Source: Branchiostoma lanceolatum
Taxonomy: Eukaryota > Chordata > Leptocardii > Amphioxiformes > Branchiostomatidae
Assembly (NCBI RefSeq): GCF_035083965.1
Contig: NC_089725.1
Span: 25,119,925-25,183,924, forward strand
Length of the DNA: 64,000 bases
Reading direction: 5' to 3'
The notes under the pieces are model-generated. The model was not told where the DNA came from. It worked only from the letters and a program-made list of their open reading frames with translations, and did no database searches. The translations under genes and the position numbers were made by a program. Within the stretch, counting starts at the first letter, position 1; each line of letters opens with the position of its first letter. Of this stretch, positions 1 through 17,357 are shown in pieces.

Positions 1-2676
1 AATGCTCGCCCTTCCCCGACATCTCCCAGTTTCCAGCTCGGCTTGACTGGGCTGGTTGTCCCGCAGAAGTCGGTCCGACGTCTCGGTGTGGCTGTCTGAG
101 AATGTCCAGCCGTGATGACAGCAGTGAGACACAGCCGAACAGTTCTGTACAACATTGTGGTTGACAGCTTCATTTGTCAGCGAAACTAGAGACTTCGTTA
201 TCATCTACTGAGTTGGAAACTAAAGATTTCCAAACGGTCCATACACCAGTATAAGGGGCCATTGCGGTTGGCGACTTTGTACTAGCCCATGTATGCTAGT
301 TATTATCTTTACACATTTGATTGTAACGTTATATTATGTTTAAGAACAACGCTTCGATTCAATTCGCTGAGGTAACATGGTAATAGATGACAGAAAACCA
401 TATTAACTTTGACTTTCATTGCTTGTTCCTCTCTTGTCGTTTTTCTTCTTTAAACTTAAAAGAAAATGCATAATCGAACAAACAAAAACACACTACAAGT
501 TCCCCGGTAGACTGAAACTCAGCCGCCATGGAGAGATTAGTTGCTGAACATGACACCAGTGGAAACAATGGTCCTCTTTACGAGCACAACAATCCTTTGC
601 ACGATCGCAATCCTGAAACCGAGACGTGTGGCAACCATTAGCGACCGGTCCCCTGTATCGTGTTAAACCTCGGCAGATGCAATGCCTAATTTTGGAGCGC
701 TCACGCCCCTGGCGCTAACTGGACGCCTTCTTCATATAAATAAGGTGTCTGAGCCGCCATGCAGAGATTTTCCAGATATCGGATGCCATAGCAAGTACAG
801 GGTTACTGTAAACATTGTATCCACCAACGGCTAGTTGGTGTGTAGCCTCCATACTAGACCATAGCTATATAGGCGCCGCTGACATAAGCGTAGCATTGTC
901 GGCGCTTTAACATTGCCATTTTGAAAATATGATCACGGTCTATTAAAATAGCTACTCATGTTCCAATGGTCGACATGCTTGAAAACGTAAGACGTTTCAG
1001 ACATCAGTGAGCAGATTGCTTGACATCCATGTGATGAGATGAGTTCGTTCGTTCAAGCCTAGTGGCACATAGCTATAGGACAGCAAAGGTTTCCTTCCTG
1101 TTTCAGTAGTAGGGTATATTTTTACAGGTAGTGGTTTATAACATACACAATACAAAGTCACTCAAGCAACTGGATAAGTTTTGTAAACGGTCAAACGTTT
1201 CAGAAAGCATCCGCTATCCATCGTTAAGATCGCGTCTGTATTGCGCAACAGCGAAACTGAACTGGTGTCACCTTCATAACGAGGTTAAAGGGCACCTGTC
1301 AGGCAAAGCAGAGTGTTTCTACTGCTTCCGGTAGTCACGCCAAGTCACCTGTCATGGAGGGCGACCACATGAAAAATGTTTCCTTGCTGGCAGTCACAAT
1401 GGACATTTAGAGTGTCTACATTATGTTTCATAAACAACATCTAGAAGGTGATCTGTTTGACCCTTGACCTTAATGGCCAGTTTCTCTGCTGCAACAGAAA
1501 GCCACCTGTTTGTGCATTGTTCGGTGTGGCCATGACGTCAGGGTATTCCCCAACTTTTGTCGACGTGGCACAGTTTATATTCGGTCCAAAACTAGATCGC
1601 CTTGTATTGAACACCCAAGGAAGAGCGTTACTTCTTGCAAGGTAAGGGAATTTACTCTGTGTGTTGGTGCTGTAACGATCACCATTCTATTCGTTTTCTC
1701 TTATTTCACTTTTATCGTTTCGTGCAGACAGATATCAAGTAACAGCCAATGCTGCCTAGACTGGCCAAAGACTATTCAAAGCACCAGGAATTGCAGGCGT
1801 TGAGACAGTGACAGATTAGCTACGCAGAGCTAAATGGTAGAAAATTGCAGTCAAAATATATAATATTCAAAATCTACGACTGACGGTCATGTGGGAGTAA
1901 ACTTAAGCAAAATTGTCAGGAATAACCACACACTGATGCCCCTTCCCCGGTCTGTTGCAAGCATATTAAACTCGGCCGGTGGGCGTTCTTGCTTGAAATC
2001 ATCTTTGTGGATGCAGAACGCTAGATATCTGATTCATGGCCCCGTCCCCTCTTCCCCCTTCTTCTTCTTCGTTTATGCGCCAAAGCTCATTAAGTTGAGG
2101 ACTCGGGCAAGGGTAAGGGTACGGGTACAGGTGGCTCAGATGGTTTGGGGTTGGCTGCCTTGTGGGTGGTGGCTTTGGCTCCTCAGTGGGCAGGGGCGCC
2201 ACTCCCTGACCGCCACCCTGACACCCCCGACCCAAACCCAAACCCAAGCCCAAGCCCAAACCCTGAAGAATCGTTATTGCGCAACAGTGAAACTGTGCTG
2301 TATGTGTGTCGAGTGTTATAACTAGGGTGCAGTAAAAAACAATTAAGCAGCTCGTGTTTCAACGGCCTCAATACACGACGGTAGTCATACCAAGTTGTGT
2401 CACATACACAATGGAAATTGCCATTTCATAGTCGGACAGGGGACACGGCGAAATGTTTTATTCTTGGCAGTTACGTAATATGTGTCTATTTTGCTGATTT
2501 AAAAAAAAATCCTTATTTGCACAGTATAAGGATACAACTGGCTGAGAGATCTTTGATGTAAGGATGGTACCCTACACAGGCTATATGTTTGAGTTAGCGC
2601 TTGTGACATTTGGGTGACCAAGCCCGTAAACCATGTATGGCTAACATTACGTTTTTTTAACCCTTTGACGTTACAG
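1..2676. other. Stretch without a supported gene
   Basis: I see no exon set here that gives a recognisable protein. A short reading frame of 37 codons (528-641, +) begins in a strong Kozak-like context (gccgccATGg), but its product matches nothing I know and no continuation is evident; a similar gccgccATG context recurs at about 755 with an early stop. Positions 2215-2265 are a C-rich simple repeat of CCCAAA/CCCAAG type that creates Pro- or Gly-rich open frames on both strands. Upstream exons or the promoter of the EndoU gene starting at 2682 may lie here, but I cannot show them. Confidence 0.5.
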
Positions 2677-2681
2677 ACAAA

Positions 2682-5600
2682 ATGTCCGACATATATTCCA
2701 CTCTGTGGACTCTCGACCATAACCGTCTAAGGAGAGGGGTAGACTATAGGGTAACCCCATGTGTAAGTATTGATATCACTCATTGAATTATGTATTTCTT
2801 GTCATTTTTATCTCCACGAAAAAGGAGATATAGTTTTGGGTGTGTCTGTCTGTGTGTGTGTCTGTCTGTGTGTGTGTGTGTGTGTGTTTGTGTTTCCGCA
2901 CTACTGTAGTCAGCATAACTCAAGAACCTCTTGATGGATAACGATGATATTTGGTATGTGGGCAGGCGTTATGAAGCCGAAAGTCAAGGCTGATTTGCTG
3001 CAGCAGAACTTCAGTTTTTGTATCTTTTGACCTGGACGTGCTATGGTCTTGATTTTCGGGTGGCTGATAGCTTGTGATGTAATAAAGAAGTGGTGTAGGG
3101 TTGGGCCCCCTTGCAGCTTGCTCTGGAACTGCAGGGGCGGTATTGTGAAAATCTTCTAAGGAGAATAACTGAACAAAGGAACGACGGTTTTCCATGATAT
3201 TAAGTCTGCAGGTAGTTTAGACTGAGATGTACTTAATGAAGTGCAAGTTATGCTTATTGGGACTTAATTTGCATAATTAATGAGTAAAATCTATATTTGC
3301 AGTGTTTTCCATGATTTGACTCAAATACATGTAACATATGTAGTTTATGGTAAGTAGATAACAATTATGCAGATAAATACATAATTTGCAGAATTGATGC
3401 AAAAGCGCCACAATTCATCTAATTGGTAGATGATAGGTCTATCAATATTGCGACATGTGTAAGTTGGTTAAAGGTGTTCATGACCAAGCATATATTATGT
3501 AAATGTGTAAGTCATTTGCATAAACAGAATTGTTCATGGAGATATGAGGTCGCGGAACTCTTGTTATTAATGTTTCAGGTATAATTTTACAGACTCTGTG
3601 ATTAGAATGTCATGTTAAATTTGTTTCCATCTGTTTCCAAAAATGGTCGAACCTTGCCGAGTATGCAATTTACATTCATTGTGTGCTTGTCTGTGCGCTT
3701 TCGTGTTTCCGGATTTTTGTAGTCAGCGTAACCATAACTCAAGAACCTCTGAACAGATTACGATGATATTTGGTATGTGGGTAGGTGTTTGAAAGACGAA
3801 GGTCAAGGTTTTGGGCCCCCTGGTATGTGACCTGGGTACTGCAGCAGCTTGCTCTGGAACTGCGGGGGCATTTTTTTCAAAATCTTCCAAAGAGAATAAC
3901 TGAACAAAGGAACGACGGATTTCCATGATATTTAGTATGCCTGATTTGCATAATTAATGCAAAAAGTGCCATATGATTCATCCAAGTGGTAGATGATTGG
4001 ACTGTCAACATTGTGACCTGTGTAAGTCAGTTAAAGGTGTATATAACCAAGCATAGATTATGTAAATGTGGAAGTCATTTTCATAATCAGAATATTTCAT
4101 GGAGATATGAGGTCTCCGAACTCTTTTTATTGCTGGTATTTAGATCATTTGTCACATTTTCCGTGATTTTCGTTTTATCTGCTATTGATATAGGGCGACA
4201 GACTGTTTCGCTTTGTGAACCAAGACACGTTGGAAAATGTCCCAACTTACAGAGGTGAGTGCGAGCGATAGAATGAGAAGTCTTGTGGTCACCAGAAAAT
4301 CACCAAATACAATCTTCATATCGTTGCTTCATATCGTTTGTATGGAAAATAAGTTATCCAATTTGTAGACGTTAGTATATTGTACTAGACACACGCATGA
4401 GATATTCGACAGACCCAGAATATTGCATACTTATGTCCATCATTTTCGGAAAATAAACTGGTCGTATTAAATATTGATACTCTTATTATCATCGACTGTT
4501 GTGCATCTCAATGAATACTAACATAAATAAGGTTTCTGACATTTCCCCATCTTTCGATAACCACAAGATGTTGGTATTCTACCGGCAATACGAAGTCTAT
4601 ATTCTTCTCGTGTTGGTTCCGCAACTTCCTCATTTTTCTAGTTTCTTTCAACAATTGATAATGAGTGGCAGCTTTTAGCATGCTATAAGTATAACGCTTC
4701 CTTACCCATGTTACCTCTCATATTGGGGGGGGGGGGGGGGGGGTCAGTTCATTTCTACAGTCCTGCTGTTCAATGCAAGTACTAGTATATGTGCATGCCA
4801 GGTTATCATGTTAATGTGCATCCTGTGTAGCCTTTCTGAACTTGCTGGACAACTACGAAGCTGACGTCAACAAACCCGAGAATGTGACCGAAAAGGAGAA
4901 GAACGATGCCCGGGCGTTCTTGAACCGTTGCCTGGATACCGAGGTGATGCAGAAGGCGCATAACTTCTTGGCTGAGGAAGGTAAGGTCATCAGATTCATG
5001 AGAGTTAAGATCCAACACAACCGCGAATTCCGGAATTACGACCGTCTTCATGATAAACAAGAGTTCGGAGACCTCAAACCTCCATGAAATATTTAGAGCT
5101 GTTAAAAATCTTATTCAAATGTCTTCCACATTTACATAATCCATGCATGATGATGTTCACGTTTCACTTATTACACAGGTCACAAGTATGAAATTATAAT
5201 TATTTTCCACTCATGAATCATGGCATTCATGTTTTCTAGGATATGCGCCTAAAGGTAAAAAAGGGTTCAAGGACATGTTATACGACATGTGGTTCACACC
5301 CTACACCAGGACTCACAGTGACAAGGCTCAGCGGCAAGTATATTTTTCCAGGGTTGACAAAAGTGCTAATGTGTGACAAGACCGTCAATGTAGACACTAC
5401 GACCTATCATGACCACCAAGCTAGTGTTGATATTTTGTTGTAATTATTGTCGTTGTTGTTGTTTTGCTGTTGTATTTTTTTATGGTTTACACTGAAAGGC
5501 TGTTTGTTGTATATGCTGCCAGCTACAGACAGGTATTGATGTAACGTTACCCTTGTTGAAAACATGACCTTTCTGTCCATGCTAACCTCTACAGATCCTC

Positions 5601-6647
5601 CTCGGCATTTGAGCACACCTTTTTGGGGGAGACGCGCTGTGGTCACGTGATCGGCTTTCACAACTGGCTCCGTCTCTACAGCGAGGAGTGCCTGGGGAAC
5701 ATCCAACACAAGGGCTGCAAGGTGAGATGTTGTTTAAATTTTCAGATCTATTTTGAATAAGATGAAGCTAATTTTTCATGATTGACGATGAACGATATAT
5801 CGCAATGCTGCCAAAGGGAAATATCTGTAATTCATACATTTCCCAATTCAGTGGTGTGATTGCGGTTGTGACGACCGCATCATCTTCACCATTGACTTCG
5901 ACTGGAAAGGCAACAACAAGACCAGGGACAGCTTCTTTGTCGGCACGAGCCCGGAGTTCGAGCTGGCCCTGTACACAGTCTGCTTCCTCGCTGGGGACGG
6001 AGCGAAGACGGAGGTCGTCCTCGGGGGCCAGAGAGTCACGATCACCACTTATAAGCTGAACGGTTATATCGGATCTTGCTATCCTATACTGGAGGTTAGT
6101 AAGGTTTATGTTAATTCCAGAGATTATACCACTGACAAAAATGCTAGTGTGACCATTGGAGATTATGGAAATCTTGACCTCATTTACATAATTGATAAGG
6201 AAAGGCTATAGGCTTAGATGAGATGTTCATGCTCTGAACAACTTGAGTTATTCGGATGAAGAAGATGATCAACTGATATGATTTAAGCACATGAGGACCC
6301 TATTTGCACGTCATGCTTCTACTCAAAGGACACCGTCGCCATGGCAATGTTTTTAAATTACAATTCTTGTTTTAAATTTTGTTTCATGATGTACCCTTTA
6401 GGGCGACAGCGGCGACAACCTGTTGGATGAAGGACTGGACTTCTTGGAGTACCTTGAGAACGAGGACTTTGGTCCAGAGATGGGGAAGAGAAGGCTGAAG
6501 AGGATCTATGAGGAAGACTACACAAAATGTTGTGGGAGGAGGTGCGAGACGGCCTTCTCACAGGTTCTGCGTACGCTCGAGCGGAACGACAAGGTCGAAA
6601 TTTACAGCAACAATCATGGGGTAGACATCGTCACCATCCTGGAGTAG
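2682..6647 (+). CDS. Poly(U)-specific endoribonuclease, XendoU/EndoU family
   Basis: Exons 2682-2762, 4194-4254, 4831-4980, 5240-5333, 5595-5721, 5852-6094 and 6402-6647 join in phase to 333 codons plus stop. The EndoU family cleaves RNA at uridylates in a metal-dependent way. The N-terminus has the family-type stretch LWTLDHNR..GVDY, followed by PTYRAFLNLLDNYE. The two catalytic histidines are H136 (FEHTFLGE) and H151 (GFHNW); the lysine K194 lies at the expected distance before FVGTSPEFELALYTVCF (201-215). Two things are odd. A cysteine-rich insert (C170, C173, C175, C177) lies between H151 and K194. The last exon (253-333) adds an acidic, cysteine-containing tail after the usual YIGSCYP end. 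No signal peptide is seen, so the protein would be cytosolic unless an upstream exon exists. The start ATG at 2682 lies 5 bases after a good acceptor (TTACAG), so a 5' exon is possible. Confidence 0.88.
2840..2893. repeat. (TG)n microsatellite
   Basis: An imperfect TG/TGTC dinucleotide tract lies in the first intron of the EndoU gene, next to the dispersed repeat that follows it. Confidence 0.85.
2898..4140. repeat. Dispersed repeat, two tandem copies
   Basis: Two related blocks (about 2898-3570 and 3690-4140) share the stretch 'aactcaagaacctct...gatgatatttggtatgtggg', then 'ttgggccccc', 'gctctggaactgc', and a 3' half rich in 'tttgcataattaat'. The same family recurs at about 10500-11330 and 36150-36720, and inverted at 57940-58800. 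It has no credible coding capacity. It fills the first EndoU intron. The family is probably a non-autonomous mobile or satellite-like element; I cannot classify it. Confidence 0.7.
4725..4743. repeat. G19 homopolymer
   Basis: A run of 19 consecutive G lies about 90 bases upstream of EndoU exon 3 (4831). Such runs are prone to length error in assembly and can form G-quadruplexes. Confidence 0.9.
5334..5339 (+). other. Non-canonical GC splice donor of EndoU intron 4
   Basis: The exon must end at 5333 (CAG CG) to join the next exon at 5595 (A TCC TCC) in frame and give AQRSSSAFEHTF. The intron then starts with GCAAGT, a strong GC-type donor, and ends at a normal CTACAG acceptor. No GT donor nearby keeps the frame. 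Confidence 0.75.
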
Positions 6648-7872
6648 ATCTTTAAAAAGTCCATGTCTGTGTTCTTGCCTTTCTTCACTTTCCTATATTT
6701 GGAAGAAGCACAGATCAGTTTTATACACAAGGAAGCATATGAAAGAGATTTGTCTACATGGTACGATTCTACAGAATTATACTTTTGAACATAGGTGTAG
6801 AATTGATGCATATTTTTCTACATATTTACTCTAGCTTTTGTACAAGAGAGACAAAATTGCTACATATTACGGCGAGCAGTTTTAAGCCAAAAGGATAGGT
6901 GTCGCCTTGGGGTGGCTCAAATCTGACTTCACATGGTGGATCATGTTATGAGCACGAAGTACGTGGGAATTCAGCAGGTGGTAGTAGGGGCGGTATGACA
7001 GGGCGTGAAATCATGAAACATTACATGTCAGCCAGGTAAAATACCATGAGTAGGACTGTAAATCCCAAAGACGTGTACAAAAAGACGAATCTTTGCCTCA
7101 AAACACTTGGAAATACGTCTAGAAAGATATCTTGTTGGGCGAATGTATGTTGTCAAACGGGGCCAATAACCACACAGGAAAAAACAGCTACGCCAGTCCT
7201 TGATATCTTATCTAATCTGTCGTGCGTCACTCCTAAGCAAAGTCTGTTAGTATTTTCTTACTTAAGTCAGGATGTGTGGCTGTTCTATTTACCAACGCCA
7301 GGTGCTGTTGTTGCTTTGTAAGAAGAGTGGTAATGTAACAGTGACAATATCAATCTGGGTATACGTAATAAAATATTCAGTCAACCAAAAATATTTTAAG
7401 GCTGTTTTACTGGCTTTATCTAGATTTAAGATATAGAAAATGTTCGTGTAAATTCTTGTATCAGTAATCACTAAAAGCTATAGCTGACAGTGATGCTTTG
7501 TGAATTATATCCTGAAAATACACCAGGAAAAAACAGTTTTAACAACGATTTTACTGACGACCTCTGCGCGTGCCTGTTCCAGCCTCAAGCTTCAAGTAGT
7601 GAAGAATACGGAGACGCCATTGACGTCATAGTTGATAAGAAATAACCGCAGTCTTGCGTATGTACTACATGACGGATTTCAAATGGAATGATCATATTTA
7701 CATTAATTGAGTTTGTTTGACATGACTCTGCGTACCGTGCGACATCTTATGTTGATAGTTCAGAGCTTTGTGAACATAAAAGCAGGTGATCTACTGTGAA
7801 CTGTATCTTTTCTTGGCTTCGTAGGTGACCTACTATTACACTTATCGATCTGGTCAAAACATTCAGAGGATA
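6648..7872. other. Intergenic region without a gene
   Basis: This lies between the EndoU stop and the start of the next protease. Open frames of 60-91 codons are present, but none has recognisable content or useful splice signals. I see no RNA gene or mobile element in it. Confidence 0.5.
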
Positions 7873-12952
<5,080 letters not shown>

Positions 12953-13222
12953 AAACCGTCACGATGCACATTTCGCCAAAGTCTTTCCTTCATTGCCATA
13001 TCTGACACCTTTCCGACTTGAATTGGAGAAGTAAAAGCGTTGAATGATTCCTAATAGAACAATTGGGAAAGTCTACCGATATTCTTGATAATAGGCAACC
13101 GTACACTGCATAGCAATGAAGGCAACTGTAACTTAACAACGAAATAGAAGTGTTCTTCTAAGAAGTGTTGTGCTTTTAAGACTTCATGTGTCCCTGTTTT
13201 GTCTCATTTGTTGGTGAAGAAA

Positions 13223-13228
13223 AATAAA
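13223..13228 (+). terminator. Candidate poly(A) signal of the CUB-LDLa protease
   Basis: AATAAA lies 271 bases after the stop codon on the plus strand, at a plausible 3' UTR distance. Confidence 0.5.
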
Positions 13229-13405
13229 GTGTACAGTACATTAAGGACCAGTATTTATTGTCTCTCATTTCCACATGACATTCGACTGTTTGATAAGGAT
13301 GATTAAACATGGAATGCTTTACGTCTTCATACGCTGCAAAAATATCCGCCAAATTGGAAATGCTAATATTTACAGACTCTAGATCGGATATCATGTGTTG
13401 CTGCA

Positions 13406-13411
13406 TTTATT
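13406..13411 (-). terminator. Candidate poly(A) signal of the first kringle protease
   Basis: TTTATT on the plus strand is AATAAA on the minus strand, about 190 bases beyond the stop codon at 13603-13605. Confidence 0.45.
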
Positions 13412-13602
13412 TGCGTGCAAGGCTAGACGTTTGAAGTAAGGCAAGGAAGCCAGTTAAGTTTCACAGTCAGTGATATAGTTATATTGTAAACAAGAACGAG
13501 AGAAAGAAGGCGAGATATAATTCATGACAACACTTATTTCCTGTTTTACAATGGCAATTTTCACGTGTATTATCAGGGTAAATAAAGACAGAAAAATAGT
13601 TT

Positions 13603-16600
13603 TCAGTTATTCTTGATGACGTTGTAGATCCAGTCAGGATACATGGCCACGTTGGTGTAGACACCGGGTTTCTTGGGGCTTCCGCACGGGTTAGGGCCCC
13701 AGCTCACCAGCCCAGCTAGATACCAGCTTCCGTCGGAGTCACGGCACGCCAGCGGGCCTCCACTGTCACCCTGAGTACATAATATTTATGTAAACATGTG
13801 CAGCCGGTTACAGTTCTGTCTATTTGTACCAGACAAACTATCGACATCGCCGAAAACAACGTCAAAGCAAACATTTATGACGGAAGTTAGTTACGCAAGC
13901 TAAGTGATAAATGAAAGAAATTATACCATAGATTCGTGTTTTACGTAAAATCAAGCGTTAAGTGTGCTACATGCATTTAAAAGTCACTTTATCCTCGTAA
14001 CCTTTGAGCTTCTCAATGGGGGGGAGGCGCTTCATGGCTTCATGGTAGTCATGTCTTGATGTGTGCCATTAGCTCTTAAAAACCGCCCCGCAAATCCATA
14101 AGATCATCCATAAAATCATCGGAATAAAATACTTATTTCAACTACAGTATGAGACAAAAGACTGAGCTGCCTACGTTACAGGAGTCCACCCCGCCCTCCT
14201 CGTATCCTGCGCAGATGTTACTGTCCGTGAAGGCCAGGCCGTTGAGGTGGTCTGCAGAGTTACACGTCGTCATGTCCACAACGGGAACCTTTCCCTGCTG
14301 TAGAGCCTCAGCCAAGTGGCCATCATCTAGACAAAATAGACAACAATTTACAAACAGCCAGAACTACCATCGTGCTGTAAGGAAAAATGAAAGCGTCACT
14401 ACACTACATATTGCGAGGCAATGGCACAGAGTTGCATTCGCTAAAGTTTACACATTCTAACGCCAGGAGCACTGGCTATTGGGTTTAGGTCCACACCCGT
14501 GATCACCATCTAGACAAAATAGACAAGCTGTAACCCAAAAACTAGAACTACCATTATGCTTGTTCTACAAAGAGGATCTTGGTATGAGGACACAACAAAA
14601 ATCACTTCATGTATGTAGTGTCGAAGTTGCTTCTTCAAATATCACTGGAGTCTGTAATGCCACATGTGCTCTCTAGCCTGAGTGTCATCCCAGTTAGGTT
14701 ACCAGCAGTTGGTTAGGGGACAGCATGGGAGCTCCTGTAGACTAAATAGGATGGCACACAGGCTACATGTATGTACTCTCACCCGTGGCTCCCCACCCCG
14801 TGGTGTAACAGAACGTCCCGGCAGCAGGCTCGCTCTCTGGCAGACAAGCCACGCCGACGTAGTCGTCCAGCTCTGCCGACCGCGACAGCTTCAGCAGCGC
14901 GATGTCGTTGTCCAGGCCGTTCGTGTAGCCCTCGTGCTGGAAGACTTCCTCTACCGAGATGTCCTGCTGGTTGGGGTCGGCGGTTTGACGACGGTGGCTC
15001 CCGAGGGACACCGTGAACAGCGCGTCGTCGACACTGTGGAGGTATAGACATTACTAAGTTACATCAAGGAGTTTTTTACAAAAAACCTTCATGGTCATAT
15101 CGCAAAACTGTAATCATATAATTCACAAATCGCATTTTGTAAGCGACAGGATATATCTTCGTCTAATTGGCGATGACTCGAGGTTACACTCAATATCAAG
15201 ATGGTTCAATATTTGTCATTGAAATATGAACTGTGTTCAACATTTTCACCCAGCAAACAAAGAGGAAGAATCGATGCCCCTTACCCGTCCACCCGGCCGT
15301 GACAGCCCACCGGGGATGGATGAGGGCGCCGCCGCATACGTGCCAGCGGCCTGTCCCCTGTCTCAAGGATACCTGGACCGAGAAGACCGTCATCAATCCA
15401 CAGGAGTCTCGTCGTACTTAAACATAATGACTACCACGGAGCATTTTCACTCACTTGCAAAATGTTTGTTTTTACTAGATACTTTTCATGGCGTTTTATC
15501 GTGCCTCTACCAGACTCCGTGGGTAGATGGAATCAAAATTGGCCAAATAGGTCTAATGATTTGCAAGAGAAGATTTACCAATAATTGTGGAATTAAGTAT
15601 TCTCCCAGTGAAGCTCATTCCCCCTTCCACTCTATTTCGGACGATTTCTGCACTTTTTTCCAATTCTACAGGGAGGTCTGTTAGAGACTTCATTTTACAA
15701 GGCTGGTTTAGCTGACCGTACGCACCTGCCATGGCCAGCTGCCTGGGATGGCCTCGGTACCGCCAACCACCCGCGTCAGGGTCGGGCTGATGGCGGGGGT
15801 GCCGCAGGTCTCCTGTCCAAGGGTGATTTCTGTGGCGTACAGGGAACGCGTATATCTTTATCCATTACTGGATTAGACATGTTTATACTGCATAAGCATC
15901 AAAAGGTATTAAGTTGATTGAATAAAATGTTATTTTATAGAAATTTGACAAGCGTAGGCCTGCGTCAAGGACAATCATTGGCAAACAAAGTTGTGATCAA
16001 CAAAATTGTTCATTTGCTACGAAAACAATTGCATGGGACTGTTTCGTACGAGAGAAAATCTTGCTGAAAACCATACCACATTTTGGGATGTCGCAATACT
16101 GCCATCTGTACGTGCTGTCTGTTACATAGCACCAAGGGCGCAGGTCCCCGTCCGGATTGCGGCAGTAGTTCCGGTCGAGTTGAACGTCGGGATAGTTCAT
16201 GTAGTTCGCCCAAGGCTCACATGGCAGGCCTCGTCGGGTGGTGGATACCGTGCCTTTGTAGTTAGCGCCGTTACCAGACGTACATACGAAGTCTTCGAAA
16301 ATAGAAAACATAACATTCATGTTGCCATTTGCTTAGTGCACTTCTTTTGCCCTATATAGAGTCACATCATGCTATTCCTGACTACTTTCGAACACAGATA
16401 TTGAGTGATGCAACCATGGTGAACGTGACCTATCTCAGACACACTTAATGTTTTTAAAAAGCGTCTACTACATGAGTACGCTAAGTCAGGAAGTATGCTA
16501 GGAAACAATTTTTATCGAGTTCTTAGGAATGAATGACGATTCTGTAAATCGAATGCATTTTGTCAGATCGTCGTTTAATAATAAGTATTTTCGCCGAATT

Positions 16601-17357
16601 GTTTTTCAAAGCTGTGTTATCGACAAAAATGATATAGCTTGTACATACCGCATGACTGTATGTCGTAGTCCTCCCATCTGACGGCGCTGTCCGTGGTGTA
16701 ACACCAGGGGTTGGTGTGGTTGTCCGGGTTCCTACAGTAGTTCTCCCGCAGGTCGGCCTGGGGCTTGCTCTCGGGTGTGATGGCGTGTTGGTGCGGGAGC
16801 TGGCTGTCCCATCGCTGGCACACCCTCCCCGACACCGTACGGCTGGTGTCACCGCGGTAGGCGCTGTTCAGATAGCATTCTAAAGCAAAGAAGACATCAA
16901 CACGAATGTAACTCTTCTTAATTTTGAACATACTCACTCACTCACTCACTCACTCTCTCCCATAGCTTAGTCAGCCGTCGGGGCACGTAGAGACGATCTA
17001 TACGTCTTGTTGTCCGCGGAAACAGGATTTACACCGTCCTACCGAAGGTAGTTGCACACTACATTGTATGCCATTTTGCGTCCCATAGTCGCGTTTTTAT
17101 ATCCATTAGCGTTAAACGAGCTAAAATGTACGTATGCCTTTGAAAAATTTTAATCGCACAAAAATGTTCTACCCATATCAAAATTGCGCAACGTCCGTTG
17201 GGTTCTAAACCACACTCACCTGAAAAGGCTGTTTGTTGTAAATACTGCCAAACGATTTCGTCGGCACCCAACTAACGATAAAACTGTACCCACCTTTAGC
17301 CACTGAAGCGGCTATTCCTAGCGAAACAATAAGCACTACAGTAGAGATCATTTTCAT
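13603..17357 (-). CDS. Kringle-kringle-trypsin protease, frame broken at catalytic His
   Basis: Exons on the minus strand: 17294-17357, 16649-16879, 16077-16292, 15726-15829, 15285-15372, 14783-15033, 14175-14326 and 13603-13770. They encode a signal peptide ([14 protein letters not shown]), kringle 1 (about 23-98), kringle 2 (102-170), an activation site R190-VVGG and an S1 domain with DNDIAL, VDSCN-GDSGGP (Asp189-type trypsin pocket) and a normal C-terminus. The exon at 15285-15372 reads WAVTAGWT where WVLTAAHC is expected. Its length is 7 bases short of the phase the next exon needs, so the frame shifts and meets TAG at 14951-14953. Restoring seven bases would give 426 codons, like its neighbour. 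Kringle 1 has Tyr in WEDYDIQSC where the conserved YC cysteine is expected. All other exons are clean, so this is a very recent pseudogene, a null allele or an assembly error. A weak alternative donor inside the exon could restore frame but not the histidine. Confidence 0.85.

Larger units (their letters stand above)
12953..13602. other. Convergent intergenic region
   Basis: This 650-base gap separates the 3' ends of two convergent protease genes. It holds candidate poly(A) signals for both strands (listed separately) and no gene. Confidence 0.55.

Noticed and set aside
528-641. 37-codon frame with a strong Kozak context
   Set aside because: Too short, unrecognised, and no splice continuation or conservation evidence could be seen.
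1891-2371. Open frames of 62-144 codons on both strands, Pro- or Gly-rich
   Set aside because: They come from a C-rich simple repeat (CCCAAA/CCCAAG) and contain no recognisable domain.
3986-4258. 90-codon plus-strand frame with a hydrophobic stretch before the EndoU gene
   Set aside because: Its 3' end overlaps the true EndoU exon 4194-4254 in another frame; the in-phase reading GDRLFRFVNQ is the family-like one.
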